From assembly GCA_937868485.1 (NCBI GenBank), contig CALMML010000379.1, forward strand, positions 1 through 51,434: a stretch of DNA of 51,434 nucleotides, given 5' to 3'. The translations under genes and the position numbers were made by a program. The DNA comes from an uncultured Myxococcales bacterium (GTDB lineage Bacteria; Myxococcota_A; Polyangia; Palsa-1104; JAEUJZ01). The notes under the pieces were generated by a model. The model ran no database searches and was not told the DNA's origin. It saw nothing but the letters and a program-made list of their open reading frames with translations. Of the stretch, positions 16,356 through 23,648 are shown piece after piece; the stretch's first letter is position 1, and the number at the start of each line of letters is the position of its first letter.

Positions 16356-18797
16356 GTGTTGTCTGCTTCTGCCTGTCACCTTCGGTGCAGCGTCCTCGTG
16401 CTGCGGCTGCGCTGGCTGCTTGCGCTCTGTGCGCTCATTGTGACGGGCCTGTGTCACGCCGAACCGATCTCGGTTACGCTGCCGACCGGCGAGCCCGTTC
16501 CCCACGGTGAGTCGCCGCCGAACCTGCGCTCGCTGGGGCCCTTGGAATACAGCGGCACCTGGGAATGTCGCTGGGGAGACTCGCCCCGCGACGCCACCGG
16601 ACAGCTTCAGTGGGCCAAGCCTACTTCGCACTCTTCGGAATGGAATCAGCTGGGTCGCTACGACGGAGCGCCGGGTCGCAATGGTCGCTCATGGCTGTGG
16701 CTTCGATCCGAGCTGCCGCCGATGGAGCTGGTCGATCCGGTCATCTTGTTTCCGCACCTGGATCAAGAGTTTCAGGTCTACGTCGAGGGCAAGCTGGTCT
16801 ACGAGTGGGGCGACTTTTCGACGGACAAGCCAGCGTTTCTCGGCTATCGCGGGCACATTGTTCGTCTGCCTCCCGACTCCGGTGGAAAGCGACTCACGCT
16901 GCGGATTTATTCGGACCATCGCAACATCGGCCCGGCGGGCTCCATTCACTTCGGCGAGCACAGCCAGATTCTGGTTCGTCTGTTCAAGCAGGATCTGCCA
17001 CGCCAGATCGTCGGTGGACTGATGTTTCTGCTGGCAGCGGCGGCCCTGGTTCTGTATTCGCAGCGTCGGGAAGAGCGCGTCTACATCATCTACGCCTTTC
17101 TATCGATGAGCGGCGGTGTCTACATCTTGTCGCAGTCGCAGCTTCGGCTGTTCCTGTTCGACTATCCGCTTTACGTGACGTTCGTCGAGCTGTGGTCGCT
17201 TCAGATCACGCTCCTTGCACTGTGTTACTTCGTCGGAGAGATGTTCGGCGAAGGCCCGCTGCGCGTCTTGTACTGGCTGCAAAAGGTGCAGTGGGTCTAT
17301 CTGGTGGGCTCGACGGTCGCAGTGGCGAGCGGTCTGGTGCCGGTGCTGCGTACGCTGTTTCCCGTGCAGATGATGCTGTTTTTTCAGGCCCTCGTGACGG
17401 TGGGCTGGTCACTGTTTCTGGCGATTCGCGGCAGCGTCGAAGCGCGCATCTTTGTCACCGGCTTCCTCGCGGCGGTCTCGATTGCGGTGCATGACGTCTT
17501 GGTGGCGCTCGGCGTTCTGTCGCGCATGCAGCCCAAGCTCGGTCACATCGGCTACGCCCTGTTCTTTGTGACGCTCGGGGTGATCTTGGCTCGTCGCGTC
17601 ATGCGTGCGCACCAGCGACTCCAGAACTACACCTCGATGCTCAACCTCAGCCTGGCGTCGTCACGGGTGCTGGTGCCGGACGAGCGGGCCCAGGTGGCGC
17701 TGTCCGAGCTGGTGCGGATGCTGTCGGCCCGCCGTTCGTTTCTGTTTTTGCGCAGTGAGCAGACCGGACAGCTTGAGTTCGCAAGTGGTCGCAGCAGCGA
17801 GGGAATGAGCCTGAGCAGTCCAGCCGGGGCGGACTTGGCCTTCGTCGAGCAGTGCCAGTCCTCGCAGCGGCCCATGATGCGTCGGATGACCGATCGGCGT
17901 GGCGTCATCATGGCGGCCCCGCTGCAAGTTCGCGGTCAGCCGCTTGGCGTGCTGTACATCGAAGCAGACGTCAAGCGTCGGGGCCTGCACGAAGAGGATC
18001 TCGATGTGCTGATGGGCCTGGCGCACCAGATTGCGATCAGCATTGTCTCGGCGCGGACGCTGCGGATCGAGATGGACGCCGCGCTTACCCAGAAGCGGAT
18101 GCAAGAGCAGCGGTCACTGCTCGATGCGGCGGTGCGAATGGCTGCGGGCGACCTGGCCACGCCGGTGCAGGTGCCGCCCGGAAGCGCGATGCACCACCTG
18201 GCGGAAGCCCTGGAAGCGATGCGCACGGACCTTCTTACCAAGGTCCTTCAGATGGAAAGCAAAGGCAAAGAGGTCCAGACCCTCAACGAGGAGCTGCGTC
18301 GCCAGATTGCCGAGCGCTCGCGCCGTCTGATGTCGGTCATCATCAAGACCCAAGCGGGCAAGAACACGCCGCTGCCGGATCTGTCGCCCGGCAAGATGGT
18401 CGTCGGGCGCTACAAAGTCGTTCGCAAGATTGGCGAAGGGGCGATGGGCGTGGTCCATGAAGTCGAGCGCGTGGCCGACGGAAGGCACTTGGCCGCCAAG
18501 TTCGTCACGCAGCTGTCGGACAAAAAGTCGCTGCTGCGCTTTATGCGGGAAGCCCAGATCTTGGCTCGTCTGCGTCACCCCAACCTGATTGGGATTGCCG
18601 ACGTTGATATGACGGCGGGCGGCATCCTGTTCATGGTCATGGACTTGGTGGTCGGTAGTTCCCTCAAGCTGACGCGGCGTCGCTTTGGGGAAGTTCGCTG
18701 GGCCCTGTGCGTCTTGCGTCAAATCGCCGAAGCCCTGTCCGCCATCCATGAAGCCGGAATTGTTCACAGAGGAGAAATTCAGCTTCGTAACGGATGA
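16356..18797 (+). CDS. 5' part of an interrupted 7TM-DISM/GAF/Ser-Thr kinase gene
   Basis: Translates as 813 aa but is the front of a longer gene. It has a signal peptide, an extracellular DISM-like sensory domain (to about 215), about seven membrane helices (217-430), a GAF domain (about 445-590), a coiled coil, and a kinase N-lobe with glycine loop IGEGAMGVV from about 690 and Lys715. At His804-Arg805 of the HRD motif the frame runs into a tandem insertion and stops after about eight foreign residues (GEIQLRNG). Removing 1796 bp joins bases 18771 and 20568 and restores HRDLKPDN in frame, giving a 1088-aa protein. The start is a GTG. As it stands the kinase lacks its catalytic loop and C-lobe and should be inactive. 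Confidence 0.85.
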   Translation: MLSASACHLRCSVLVLRLRWLLALCALIVTGLCHAEPISVTLPTGEPVPHGESPPNLRSLGPLEYSGTWECRWGDSPRDATGQLQWAKPTSHSSEWNQLGRYDGAPGRNGRSWLWLRSELPPMELVDPVILFPHLDQEFQVYVEGKLVYEWGDFSTDKPAFLGYRGHIVRLPPDSGGKRLTLRIYSDHRNIGPAGSIHFGEHSQILVRLFKQDLPRQIVGGLMFLLAAAALVLYSQRREERVYIIYAFLSMSGGVYILSQSQLRLFLFDYPLYVTFVELWSLQITLLALCYFVGEMFGEGPLRVLYWLQKVQWVYLVGSTVAVASGLVPVLRTLFPVQMMLFFQALVTVGWSLFLAIRGSVEARIFVTGFLAAVSIAVHDVLVALGVLSRMQPKLGHIGYALFFVTLGVILARRVMRAHQRLQNYTSMLNLSLASSRVLVPDERAQVALSELVRMLSARRSFLFLRSEQTGQLEFASGRSSEGMSLSSPAGADLAFVEQCQSSQRPMMRRMTDRRGVIMAAPLQVRGQPLGVLYIEADVKRRGLHEEDLDVLMGLAHQIAISIVSARTLRIEMDAALTQKRMQEQRSLLDAAVRMAAGDLATPVQVPPGSAMHHLAEALEAMRTDLLTKVLQMESKGKEVQTLNEELRRQIAERSRRLMSVIIKTQAGKNTPLPDLSPGKMVVGRYKVVRKIGEGAMGVVHEVERVADGRHLAAKFVTQLSDKKSLLRFMREAQILARLRHPNLIGIADVDMTAGGILFMVMDLVVGSSLKLTRRRFGEVRWALCVLRQIAEALSAIHEAGIVHRGEIQLRNG

Positions 18798-18940
18798 CAA
18801 TGATGACGCTTTTTCTTTCGGAGGAATCCCGCGGGATCGGCGGTCTGCGGGGAATGCTGTTGGCCTGTGCGCTCCTTCCTCCCGTTTCGATTCGTATGCA
18901 ATGCGCTTATTGGCCAATGCAAGGCCCTCATGAACATTGA
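18794..18940 (+). CDS. Candidate small ORF in element copy 1 (48 aa)
   Basis: A 48-codon frame MTMMTLFL...PHEH, with AGGAGA about 16 bp upstream (rather far) and a hydrophobic stretch GMLLACALLPPVSI that could be a signal or membrane segment. The same frame recurs in copy 2 at 19692-19838. It resembles no family I know. Weak evidence; it may be chance. Confidence 0.25.
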   Translation: MTMMTLFLSEESRGIGGLRGMLLACALLPPVSIRMQCAYWPMQGPHEH

Positions 18941-19010
18941 GGAATAAGCGATCGGTCCGGGCCTCCGTGAATTGCTTGCGCGGAGGCATCGCGGTACCGT
19001 GCAGACATCC

Positions 19011-19469
19011 ATGACGAAGATCTTTTCCGTGCTCGTCGTCTGGGCCGCCGTCGCGCTGCCGGTCGCCAGCGACTTCTCTTCGAGCTTGGCGCGGGCAGCC
19101 ACCGACGATTCAGATGAGACACCCGAGCGTCGTGCCGAGCTGCGACGAATGAAGCAGCGCAGCAGCGCATGGCGCAAGGTCTGTCTGGGCCTGCTACAGC
19201 AGACGTGGCTGCCCAAGCTGCGTCAGCTGCCGGGAGCGAAAGCGGAGCTGCGGACATCGCAAGATCAGACCTCGGCACTCATTGATCTCCGCGTCCGCAT
19301 CCACGGCACCGAGCGAGCCATCCACCTGTTTTGGAATCCCGACGAATGCGATGCGGGAGGGCCCACTGGCGGCTTTCTTCCGACCGGCTTTGACTGGAAG
19401 TCGCCGCAGACCCCACTCGAAAAGCTGCTCCTCGATGCCGGGAATGACTGCCTGCGGTTTATGAAGTAG
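19011..19469 (+). CDS. Secreted hypothetical protein carried by element, copy 1
   Basis: 152 aa from the ATG at 19011; in-frame GTG (18999) and TTG starts exist upstream and no Shine-Dalgarno is clear. An N-terminal signal peptide (MTKIFSVLVVWAAVALPVAS) is followed by a polar mature domain with a Arg/Lys-rich helix (ERRAELRRMKQR) and a later segment HLFWNPDECDAGG. Only two cysteines follow the one in the KVCLGLL segment. No known family recognised and no resemblance to transposases. It is the only good gene of the 898-bp unit. Codon use looks like the host's, so the cargo may come from a related genome. Confidence 0.6.
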   Translation: MTKIFSVLVVWAAVALPVASDFSSSLARAATDDSDETPERRAELRRMKQRSSAWRKVCLGLLQQTWLPKLRQLPGAKAELRTSQDQTSALIDLRVRIHGTERAIHLFWNPDECDAGGPTGGFLPTGFDWKSPQTPLEKLLLDAGNDCLRFMK

Positions 19470-19659
19470 CAGGCCGTAGCGCGGTCTGCGCGCTGTCGAA
19501 ATCGCACCGGGCACGTCGCACAAGCAGCGGTCGCTCCATGCGCGCGGACGTGCGGGCCAGGCCGCCTGCCCAGCGCGGCGCGGACGGTCCATTCCCTGGA
19601 TGCCTGAGAGAACCATCCTTTGGGGGAACAGTCCCCAGCCCCTGTCCGACGGAAAATGA

Positions 19660-20557
19660 GTTCACAGAGGAGAAATTCAGCTTCGTAACGGATGACAATG
19701 ATGACGCTTTTTCTTTCGGAGGAATCCCGCGGGATCGGCGGTCTGCGGGGAATGCTGTTGGCCTGTGCGCTCCTTCCTCCCGTTTCGATTCGTATGCAAT
19801 GCGCTTATTGGCCAATGCAAGGCCCTCATGAACATTGAGGAATAAGCGATCGGTCCGGGCCTCCGTGAATTGCTTGCGCGGAGGCATCGCGGTACCGTGC
19901 AGACATCCATGACGAAGATCTTTTCCGTGCTCGTCGTCTGGGCCGCCGTCGCGCTGCCGGTCGCCAGCGACTTCTCTTCGAGCTTGGCGCGGGCAGCCAC
20001 CGACGATTCAGATGAGACACCCGAGCGTCGTGCCGAGCTGCGACGAATGAAGCAGCGCAGCAGCGCATGGCGCAAGGTCTGTCTGGGCCTGCTACAGCAG
20101 ACGTGGCTGCCCAAGCTGCGTCAGCTGCCGGGAGCGAAAGCGGAGCTGCGGACATCGCAAGATCAGACCTCGGCACTCATTGATCTCCGCGTCCGCATCC
20201 ACGGCACCGAGCGAGCCATCCACCTGTTTTGGAATCCCGACGAATGCGATGCGGGAGGGCCCACTGGCGGCTTTCTTCCGACCGGCTTTGACTGGAAGTC
20301 GCCGCAGACCCCACTCGAAAAGCTGCTCCTCGATGCCGGGAATGACTGCCTGCGGTTTATGAAGTAGCAGGCCGTAGCGCGGTCTGCGCGCTGTCGAAAT
20401 CGCACCGGGCACGTCGCACAAGCAGCGGTCGCTCCATGCGCGCGGACGTGCGGGCCAGGCCGCCTGCCCAGCGCGGCGCGGACGGTCCATTCCCTGGATG
20501 CCTGAGAGAACCATCCTTTGGGGGAACAGTCCCCAGCCCCTGTCCGACGGAAAATGA
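19660..20557. repeat. 898-bp direct repeat, copy 2
   Basis: Second head-to-tail copy, exactly 898 bp downstream of the first and apparently identical. Identity implies very recent duplication, active gene conversion, or an assembly artefact. Confidence 0.9.
19909..20367 (+). CDS. Secreted hypothetical protein carried by element, copy 2
   Basis: Identical translation to the copy at 19011-19469, 898 bp further on: 152 aa, signal peptide, unknown domain. Two identical genes in tandem could double dosage. After the stop at 20367 about 190 bp remain to the core, with no further gene seen and a small GGGG-CCCC hairpin near 20520-20534. Confidence 0.6.
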   Translation: MTKIFSVLVVWAAVALPVASDFSSSLARAATDDSDETPERRAELRRMKQRSSAWRKVCLGLLQQTWLPKLRQLPGAKAELRTSQDQTSALIDLRVRIHGTERAIHLFWNPDECDAGGPTGGFLPTGFDWKSPQTPLEKLLLDAGNDCLRFMK

Positions 20558-20567
20558 GTTCACAGAG
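20558..20567. repeat. Third core copy GTTCACAGAG at right junction
   Basis: Right-hand member of three 10-bp direct repeats that bound the two units (18762-18771, 19660-19669, 20558-20567). It is either a target-site duplication or a recombination core. Joining the first and third copies restores the kinase frame. Confidence 0.85.
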
Positions 20568-20569
20568 AC

Positions 20570-21418
20570 TTGAAACCAGACAACGTGCTGCTGGCTGGTG
20601 GGGCGGAGTCGCCGCTGCCGTTTGTGAAGCTGGCGGACTTTGGGGTGTCGCTGCTCGTGTCGAAGGTCCAGACGGCGCAGCTTCAGCGTGCGGCGGCGCA
20701 GCAGCAAGGGACCGCCGATCCGCTGGAAGAAAGCGTCGAGATGCCAGTACCGGGGGCTGACTGGTTTGACAACGACGATCCCGAAGCCGAGTGGGCTGCG
20801 CTGGTCGGTGAAGCCGATACGGCGGACATTCCTGTGACGGACTCGGCTCCGCTGCCCGGTGTGATGCTGACGAGCGGTCAGCCCACGGCAGGCGATGCGA
20901 GCGTGACGCTGCATGCCGACCCGGCGCTGGCCCAAGCTCGCCTGACCCCAGTGGCCATTGCGAAGCGTGCAGAGCCTCCTTCGGCGGCTGGTGCTGGTGG
21001 TGCTCGTCGGGTATCGGTGCCGGACTCGCTGGCTGCATCGGTCGAGCCGACTGCATCTGGGGTTCAAGAGCCGGTCACTCAGTCGGGTATCTTGATTGGC
21101 ACCCCGATGTACATGGCGCCCGAGCTGTGGCACTCGGGCTCACACCTGGCGCAGCCTTCGTCGGACCTGTTTAGCTTCGGGGTGATTGCGTTTGAGCTTC
21201 TGACGAGCGTGCTTCCGTCGCTTCAGCCGCCCATCTTTGCCCACGCGCAGAAGCAGCCGATGCGAATTGCCAAGCTGTCGACCTCGCGATCGGAGCTGGA
21301 TGCCCGGCTGTGTGCCTTGGTCGATGGCTGTCTATCGGAGCAGCCTGCGGCTCGTCCAACGGCGCGGGTTGTGGTGGAGACGCTGCGAGAGCTGGGCGCC
21401 CCCACGCCGATCGTGTAG
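20570..21418 (+). CDS. 3' fragment of the interrupted Ser/Thr kinase gene (C-lobe)
   Basis: Continues the kinase split at 18771. It opens with LKPDNVLL, the end of the catalytic loop, then LADFGVS (Asp829 of the restored protein). After a stretch of about 160 residues comes GTPMYMAPE (APE at 989-991) and the helical C-lobe ending near GAPTPIV. DFG-to-APE normally spans 20-35 residues, so the activation segment holds an extra, acidic and Ala-rich insert of about 130 residues. There is no convincing own start: the first usable codon is a TTG inside the motif. Alone it cannot be a kinase. It would be made only if both 898-bp units excised. Confidence 0.7.
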   Translation: MKPDNVLLAGGAESPLPFVKLADFGVSLLVSKVQTAQLQRAAAQQQGTADPLEESVEMPVPGADWFDNDDPEAEWAALVGEADTADIPVTDSAPLPGVMLTSGQPTAGDASVTLHADPALAQARLTPVAIAKRAEPPSAAGAGGARRVSVPDSLAASVEPTASGVQEPVTQSGILIGTPMYMAPELWHSGSHLAQPSSDLFSFGVIAFELLTSVLPSLQPPIFAHAQKQPMRIAKLSTSRSELDARLCALVDGCLSEQPAARPTARVVVETLRELGAPTPIV

Positions 21419-21460
21419 AGAGCCCAGCGGTGGGGCCTTGAGGCAGGGACGACGGGTCGG

Positions 21461-22474
21461 TTAGCCGGTCATCCAGTTCCAGACGCTGCGTGCGCCGTTT
21501 GCGACGGCACTTCCCGCTGCGCGCGCACCACTTGCGACCGCGCTTCCCGCTGCGCGTGCGCCACTTGCGACTGCACTTCCCGCTGCGCGTGCGCCGTTTG
21601 CGACTGCGCCACCGACCGCCGACGCTCCATTCGAGATGGCTCGTCCTGCGGCACCGGCTGCGTTCGACACGCCATTGATGGCTGCACTGCCGAGCGACTT
21701 TGCGCCATCCCAAGCCTGACCCGCGACGTGAGCCGCCCCAGCCAGACCGACGTTGGCAAATCCGCCAATGGCACCGAGCGCACCTTGCCAGCCGAGGTTG
21801 CCGATGTTGCTCGCCGCGCCCGACACACCCTGCCAGGCCTCGCGACCGGTGTTGGCCAGCCAGCTTCCCGCGCTGCTGACGCCCTGACCGATGCCGCGCG
21901 CCGCGTCACCGACCGAGTTCCAGTTGCGTGCGCCGCCCACAAAGTTGGAGATGCCTTGGCCCGCTTCTCCCGCCTTGTTGCCAGCCCAGTCGACCGCGTC
22001 TTGACCCATGACGCGCGCACCGAAGAAGCCCTGCAGACCCTTGGCAAAGCCCTGCGCGTCTTCCGAGTAGCGGCCTCCGTTGGCAGCCATCTCGGCACGG
22101 GTGGCGCCCACCAGTCGGCGGTCATCTTCACGCGTCGCCTGCAGACCCTGCCAGGTGAACATGTCCATCGTGCCCGCGTCAGCGCCCAGGTGCTTGTAGT
22201 AGCCGTGGTCGTGCTCAAAGGCCGCCGCATCCATCGGGTCGACGGCCTGATAGCGCGGGTTGTTCAGCATGTGCGGATCGGTGTACGGGTCGTAGCTCGC
22301 GTCACGCTCCCGCTGCTGGCGGATGTAGTCGCCTTCCTGGTGATCCATCCGGTTGCCTGGACCGGCCCAGTTGCCGTAGCCCACAAAGCGCTCTACGGGG
22401 TTGGTCCGCCATGAGTTCTCAGAATCGCCCTGCGTATGATGGCCGTCGTATGGCGTAGCTTCGTATTCAGACAC
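21461..22474 (-). CDS. Phospholipase-A2-like protein with 11-residue repeat tail
   Basis: 337 aa. I chose the GTG at 22474 because GGAGG lies 5 bp upstream. GYGNWAGPGN (32-41) resembles the calcium-binding loop and DAAAFEHDHGYY (82-93) the catalytic His-Asp helix of secreted and parvovirus-type phospholipase A2 domains, here with His88-Asp89. A further helix with EDDRRLV follows. The rest is Gly/Ala-rich and ends in four 11-residue repeats (AAGSAVASGAR type, about 285-329) and WNWMTG. Eleven-residue amphipathic repeats recall lipid-binding helices. No classical signal peptide is visible, so export would need another route. Function as a lipid-attacking effector or membrane protein is inferred. 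No immunity gene is obvious. Confidence 0.65.
   Translation of the reverse strand: MSEYEATPYDGHHTQGDSENSWRTNPVERFVGYGNWAGPGNRMDHQEGDYIRQQRERDASYDPYTDPHMLNNPRYQAVDPMDAAAFEHDHGYYKHLGADAGTMDMFTWQGLQATREDDRRLVGATRAEMAANGGRYSEDAQGFAKGLQGFFGARVMGQDAVDWAGNKAGEAGQGISNFVGGARNWNSVGDAARGIGQGVSSAGSWLANTGREAWQGVSGAASNIGNLGWQGALGAIGGFANVGLAGAAHVAGQAWDGAKSLGSAAINGVSNAAGAAGRAISNGASAVGGAVANGARAAGSAVASGARAAGSAVASGARAAGSAVANGARSVWNWMTG
21490..21621. repeat. 33-bp tandem repeat, about four copies
   Basis: Copies start at 21490, 21523, 21556 and 21589; the shared core is cttcccgctgcgc in the first three. It encodes the 11-residue repeats of the phospholipase-like protein in frame. The last copy is degenerate. 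Confidence 0.85.
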
Positions 22475-22616
22475 GGGGACCTCCAAATGACACAGTCCGA
22501 TGAAGTGTTGGCATCGCTGGCTGTAGATAGGCTGTAAGAGGTTATCGGCAGCAGTTCGTGCGGCGTTGTCTCACGACGTTTGGGGGGACTCATGTAGACT
22601 GTGGCCAGGAGTTTTG

Positions 22617-23648
22617 ATGTCAGTTCGCAAGCTCTGGATCGGGATTGCTGTGGGTGCGGTTGGGCTGGGCTCGCTTCTGTGGGCGCGCTCCAAAGACACG
22701 ACGCAGTCATCGTCAGCCAACGCAGGAAACACGACGCAAGGACAAGGCGGCGGCAGCGACAAGACAGGCTGGGCGCGTGCGCGTCGGCTGGCGTCTCCGC
22801 TGGATCATCCCAAAGGGGTGGCTGTCGAGGGCGACTATGCCTACGTCGTCACCGGCGGCTCTGCCAAGTCAGACAACGCCGTGCTGCGCATCGGGGCCAC
22901 AAGTGGTGCGGTCGAAACGCTGGTCAAAGTACCGCAGGTCCTCAGCGGTGAGCTGGCGCTTGATGACAAGTACGTCTACTTTTCCTCCGAGTCGGGCAAT
23001 GCCGTGCTGCGGGTGAGCAAGATTGGGGGGCCTGCGGTGGTGGTGGCAGAAGCCGCTCGCCCGATCCACCTCGCGCTGGATGACACCCATGTCTACTTTT
23101 CGAGCTTCCTCAAGCAGTCGCCGGGTGGGGCGCTGCTGCGGGTGGCCAAGTCCGGTGGCTCGACGGAGGTGCTGACCGAAGGCCAAGCCGGGGTCGATCA
23201 GGTGGTGGTGGATGCCGAAGCCGCCTACTTCCGCAGCAACAGCGGCATCTGGCGGGTGTCCAAAGCCGGTGGCAAGGCCGAGTGCCTGCTTGCTGCATCG
23301 CCATCGAACAACGTCGATCGGCTGACTGCCGACAGCTCGCACCTGTACTTCTTCCAAGAGATCGGCTCGACGGGGAAGTATGCCATTGCGCGGCTGCCCA
23401 AGCGGGGCGGTACGCCGGAGACGGTTGCGCCGCAAGCCAATCCGACGGCGCGGCTGGCCTTGTCGGATTCCCACGTCTACTACTTTCGGGCCGCGAGCCT
23501 GAACGACGACGCGCTGGCCAAGGTCCTCAAGGCTGGCGGATCGCCAGAGCTGGTCGATGGCGCAGGCTACAGCACCGGGTATCTAACGGTGTCGGGCGGC
23601 GATGTCTACTTCACCGACGTAAACAGCCTCTTCCGCGTCCCCAAGTAG
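22617..23648 (+). CDS. Membrane-anchored seven-bladed beta-propeller protein
   Basis: 343 aa from the ATG at 22617 (CAGGAG 7 bp upstream). An N-terminal helix (WIGIAVGAVGLGSLLW) acts as anchor or signal, followed by a low-complexity Ser/Gly/Gln linker. The domain then shows seven blade motifs of the type HVYFSS: YAYVVT, YVYFSS, HVYFSS, AAYFRS, HLYFFQ, HVYYFR and DVYFTD, alternating with KxGG turns. It resembles the TolB/DUF5050-type propellers common in myxobacteria. Likely periplasmic with a binding role; no catalytic residues evident. The last 66 bp overlap the end of the convergent kinase-like gene. Confidence 0.8.
   Translation: MSVRKLWIGIAVGAVGLGSLLWARSKDTTQSSSANAGNTTQGQGGGSDKTGWARARRLASPLDHPKGVAVEGDYAYVVTGGSAKSDNAVLRIGATSGAVETLVKVPQVLSGELALDDKYVYFSSESGNAVLRVSKIGGPAVVVAEAARPIHLALDDTHVYFSSFLKQSPGGALLRVAKSGGSTEVLTEGQAGVDQVVVDAEAAYFRSNSGIWRVSKAGGKAECLLAASPSNNVDRLTADSSHLYFFQEIGSTGKYAIARLPKRGGTPETVAPQANPTARLALSDSHVYYFRAASLNDDALAKVLKAGGSPELVDGAGYSTGYLTVSGGDVYFTDVNSLFRVPK

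Larger units (their letters stand above)
18762..19659. repeat. 898-bp direct repeat, copy 1
   Basis: Begins with core GTTCACAGAG. I compared long stretches base by base with copy 2, and all open frames translate identically, so the copies appear identical. It contains an ATCCCGCGGGAT palindrome at 18826-18837 and a hairpin GCCTCCG (18961-18967) / CGGAGGC (18981-18987) just ahead of the 152-aa gene. Confidence 0.9.
18772..20567 (+). mobile_element. Tandem insertion (2 x 898 bp) in kinase HRD codons, unknown element type
   Basis: Two head-to-tail copies of an 898-bp unit interrupt the kinase gene. The 10-mer GTTCACAGAG occurs at 18762-18771 (preceded by kinase sequence GGAATT), 19660-19669 (between copies) and 20558-20567 (followed by kinase sequence ACTTGAAACC). 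Each unit is thus an 888-bp body plus one core. I see no terminal inverted repeats: the left end is GAGAAATTCAGC and the reverse complement of the right end is TCATTTTCCGTC. No transposase, recombinase, maturase or homing endonuclease is visible. The core-unit-core-unit-core layout matches tandem site-specific integration of a small circle, or a transposition followed by duplication. Each copy has one likely gene, for a 152-aa secreted protein. Confidence 0.75.

Noticed and set aside
18762-18768. GTTCACA in the core as an integron attC/attI-type core site
   Set aside because: The integron core is GTTRRRY; the fourth base here is C, and no integrase or attC folding is seen.
18779-19216. 145-codon minus-strand frame in each 898-bp unit as a possible recombinase
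   Set aside because: Arg/Ser/His-rich with no catalytic motif; it is antisense to the better plus-strand gene.
18762-20567. Intein or self-splicing intron explanation for the insertion
   Set aside because: The joined frame hits a stop after about eight foreign codons, so not an intein. No GTGYG start, AY end, maturase or homing endonuclease for an intron. An unknown RNA element cannot be fully excluded.
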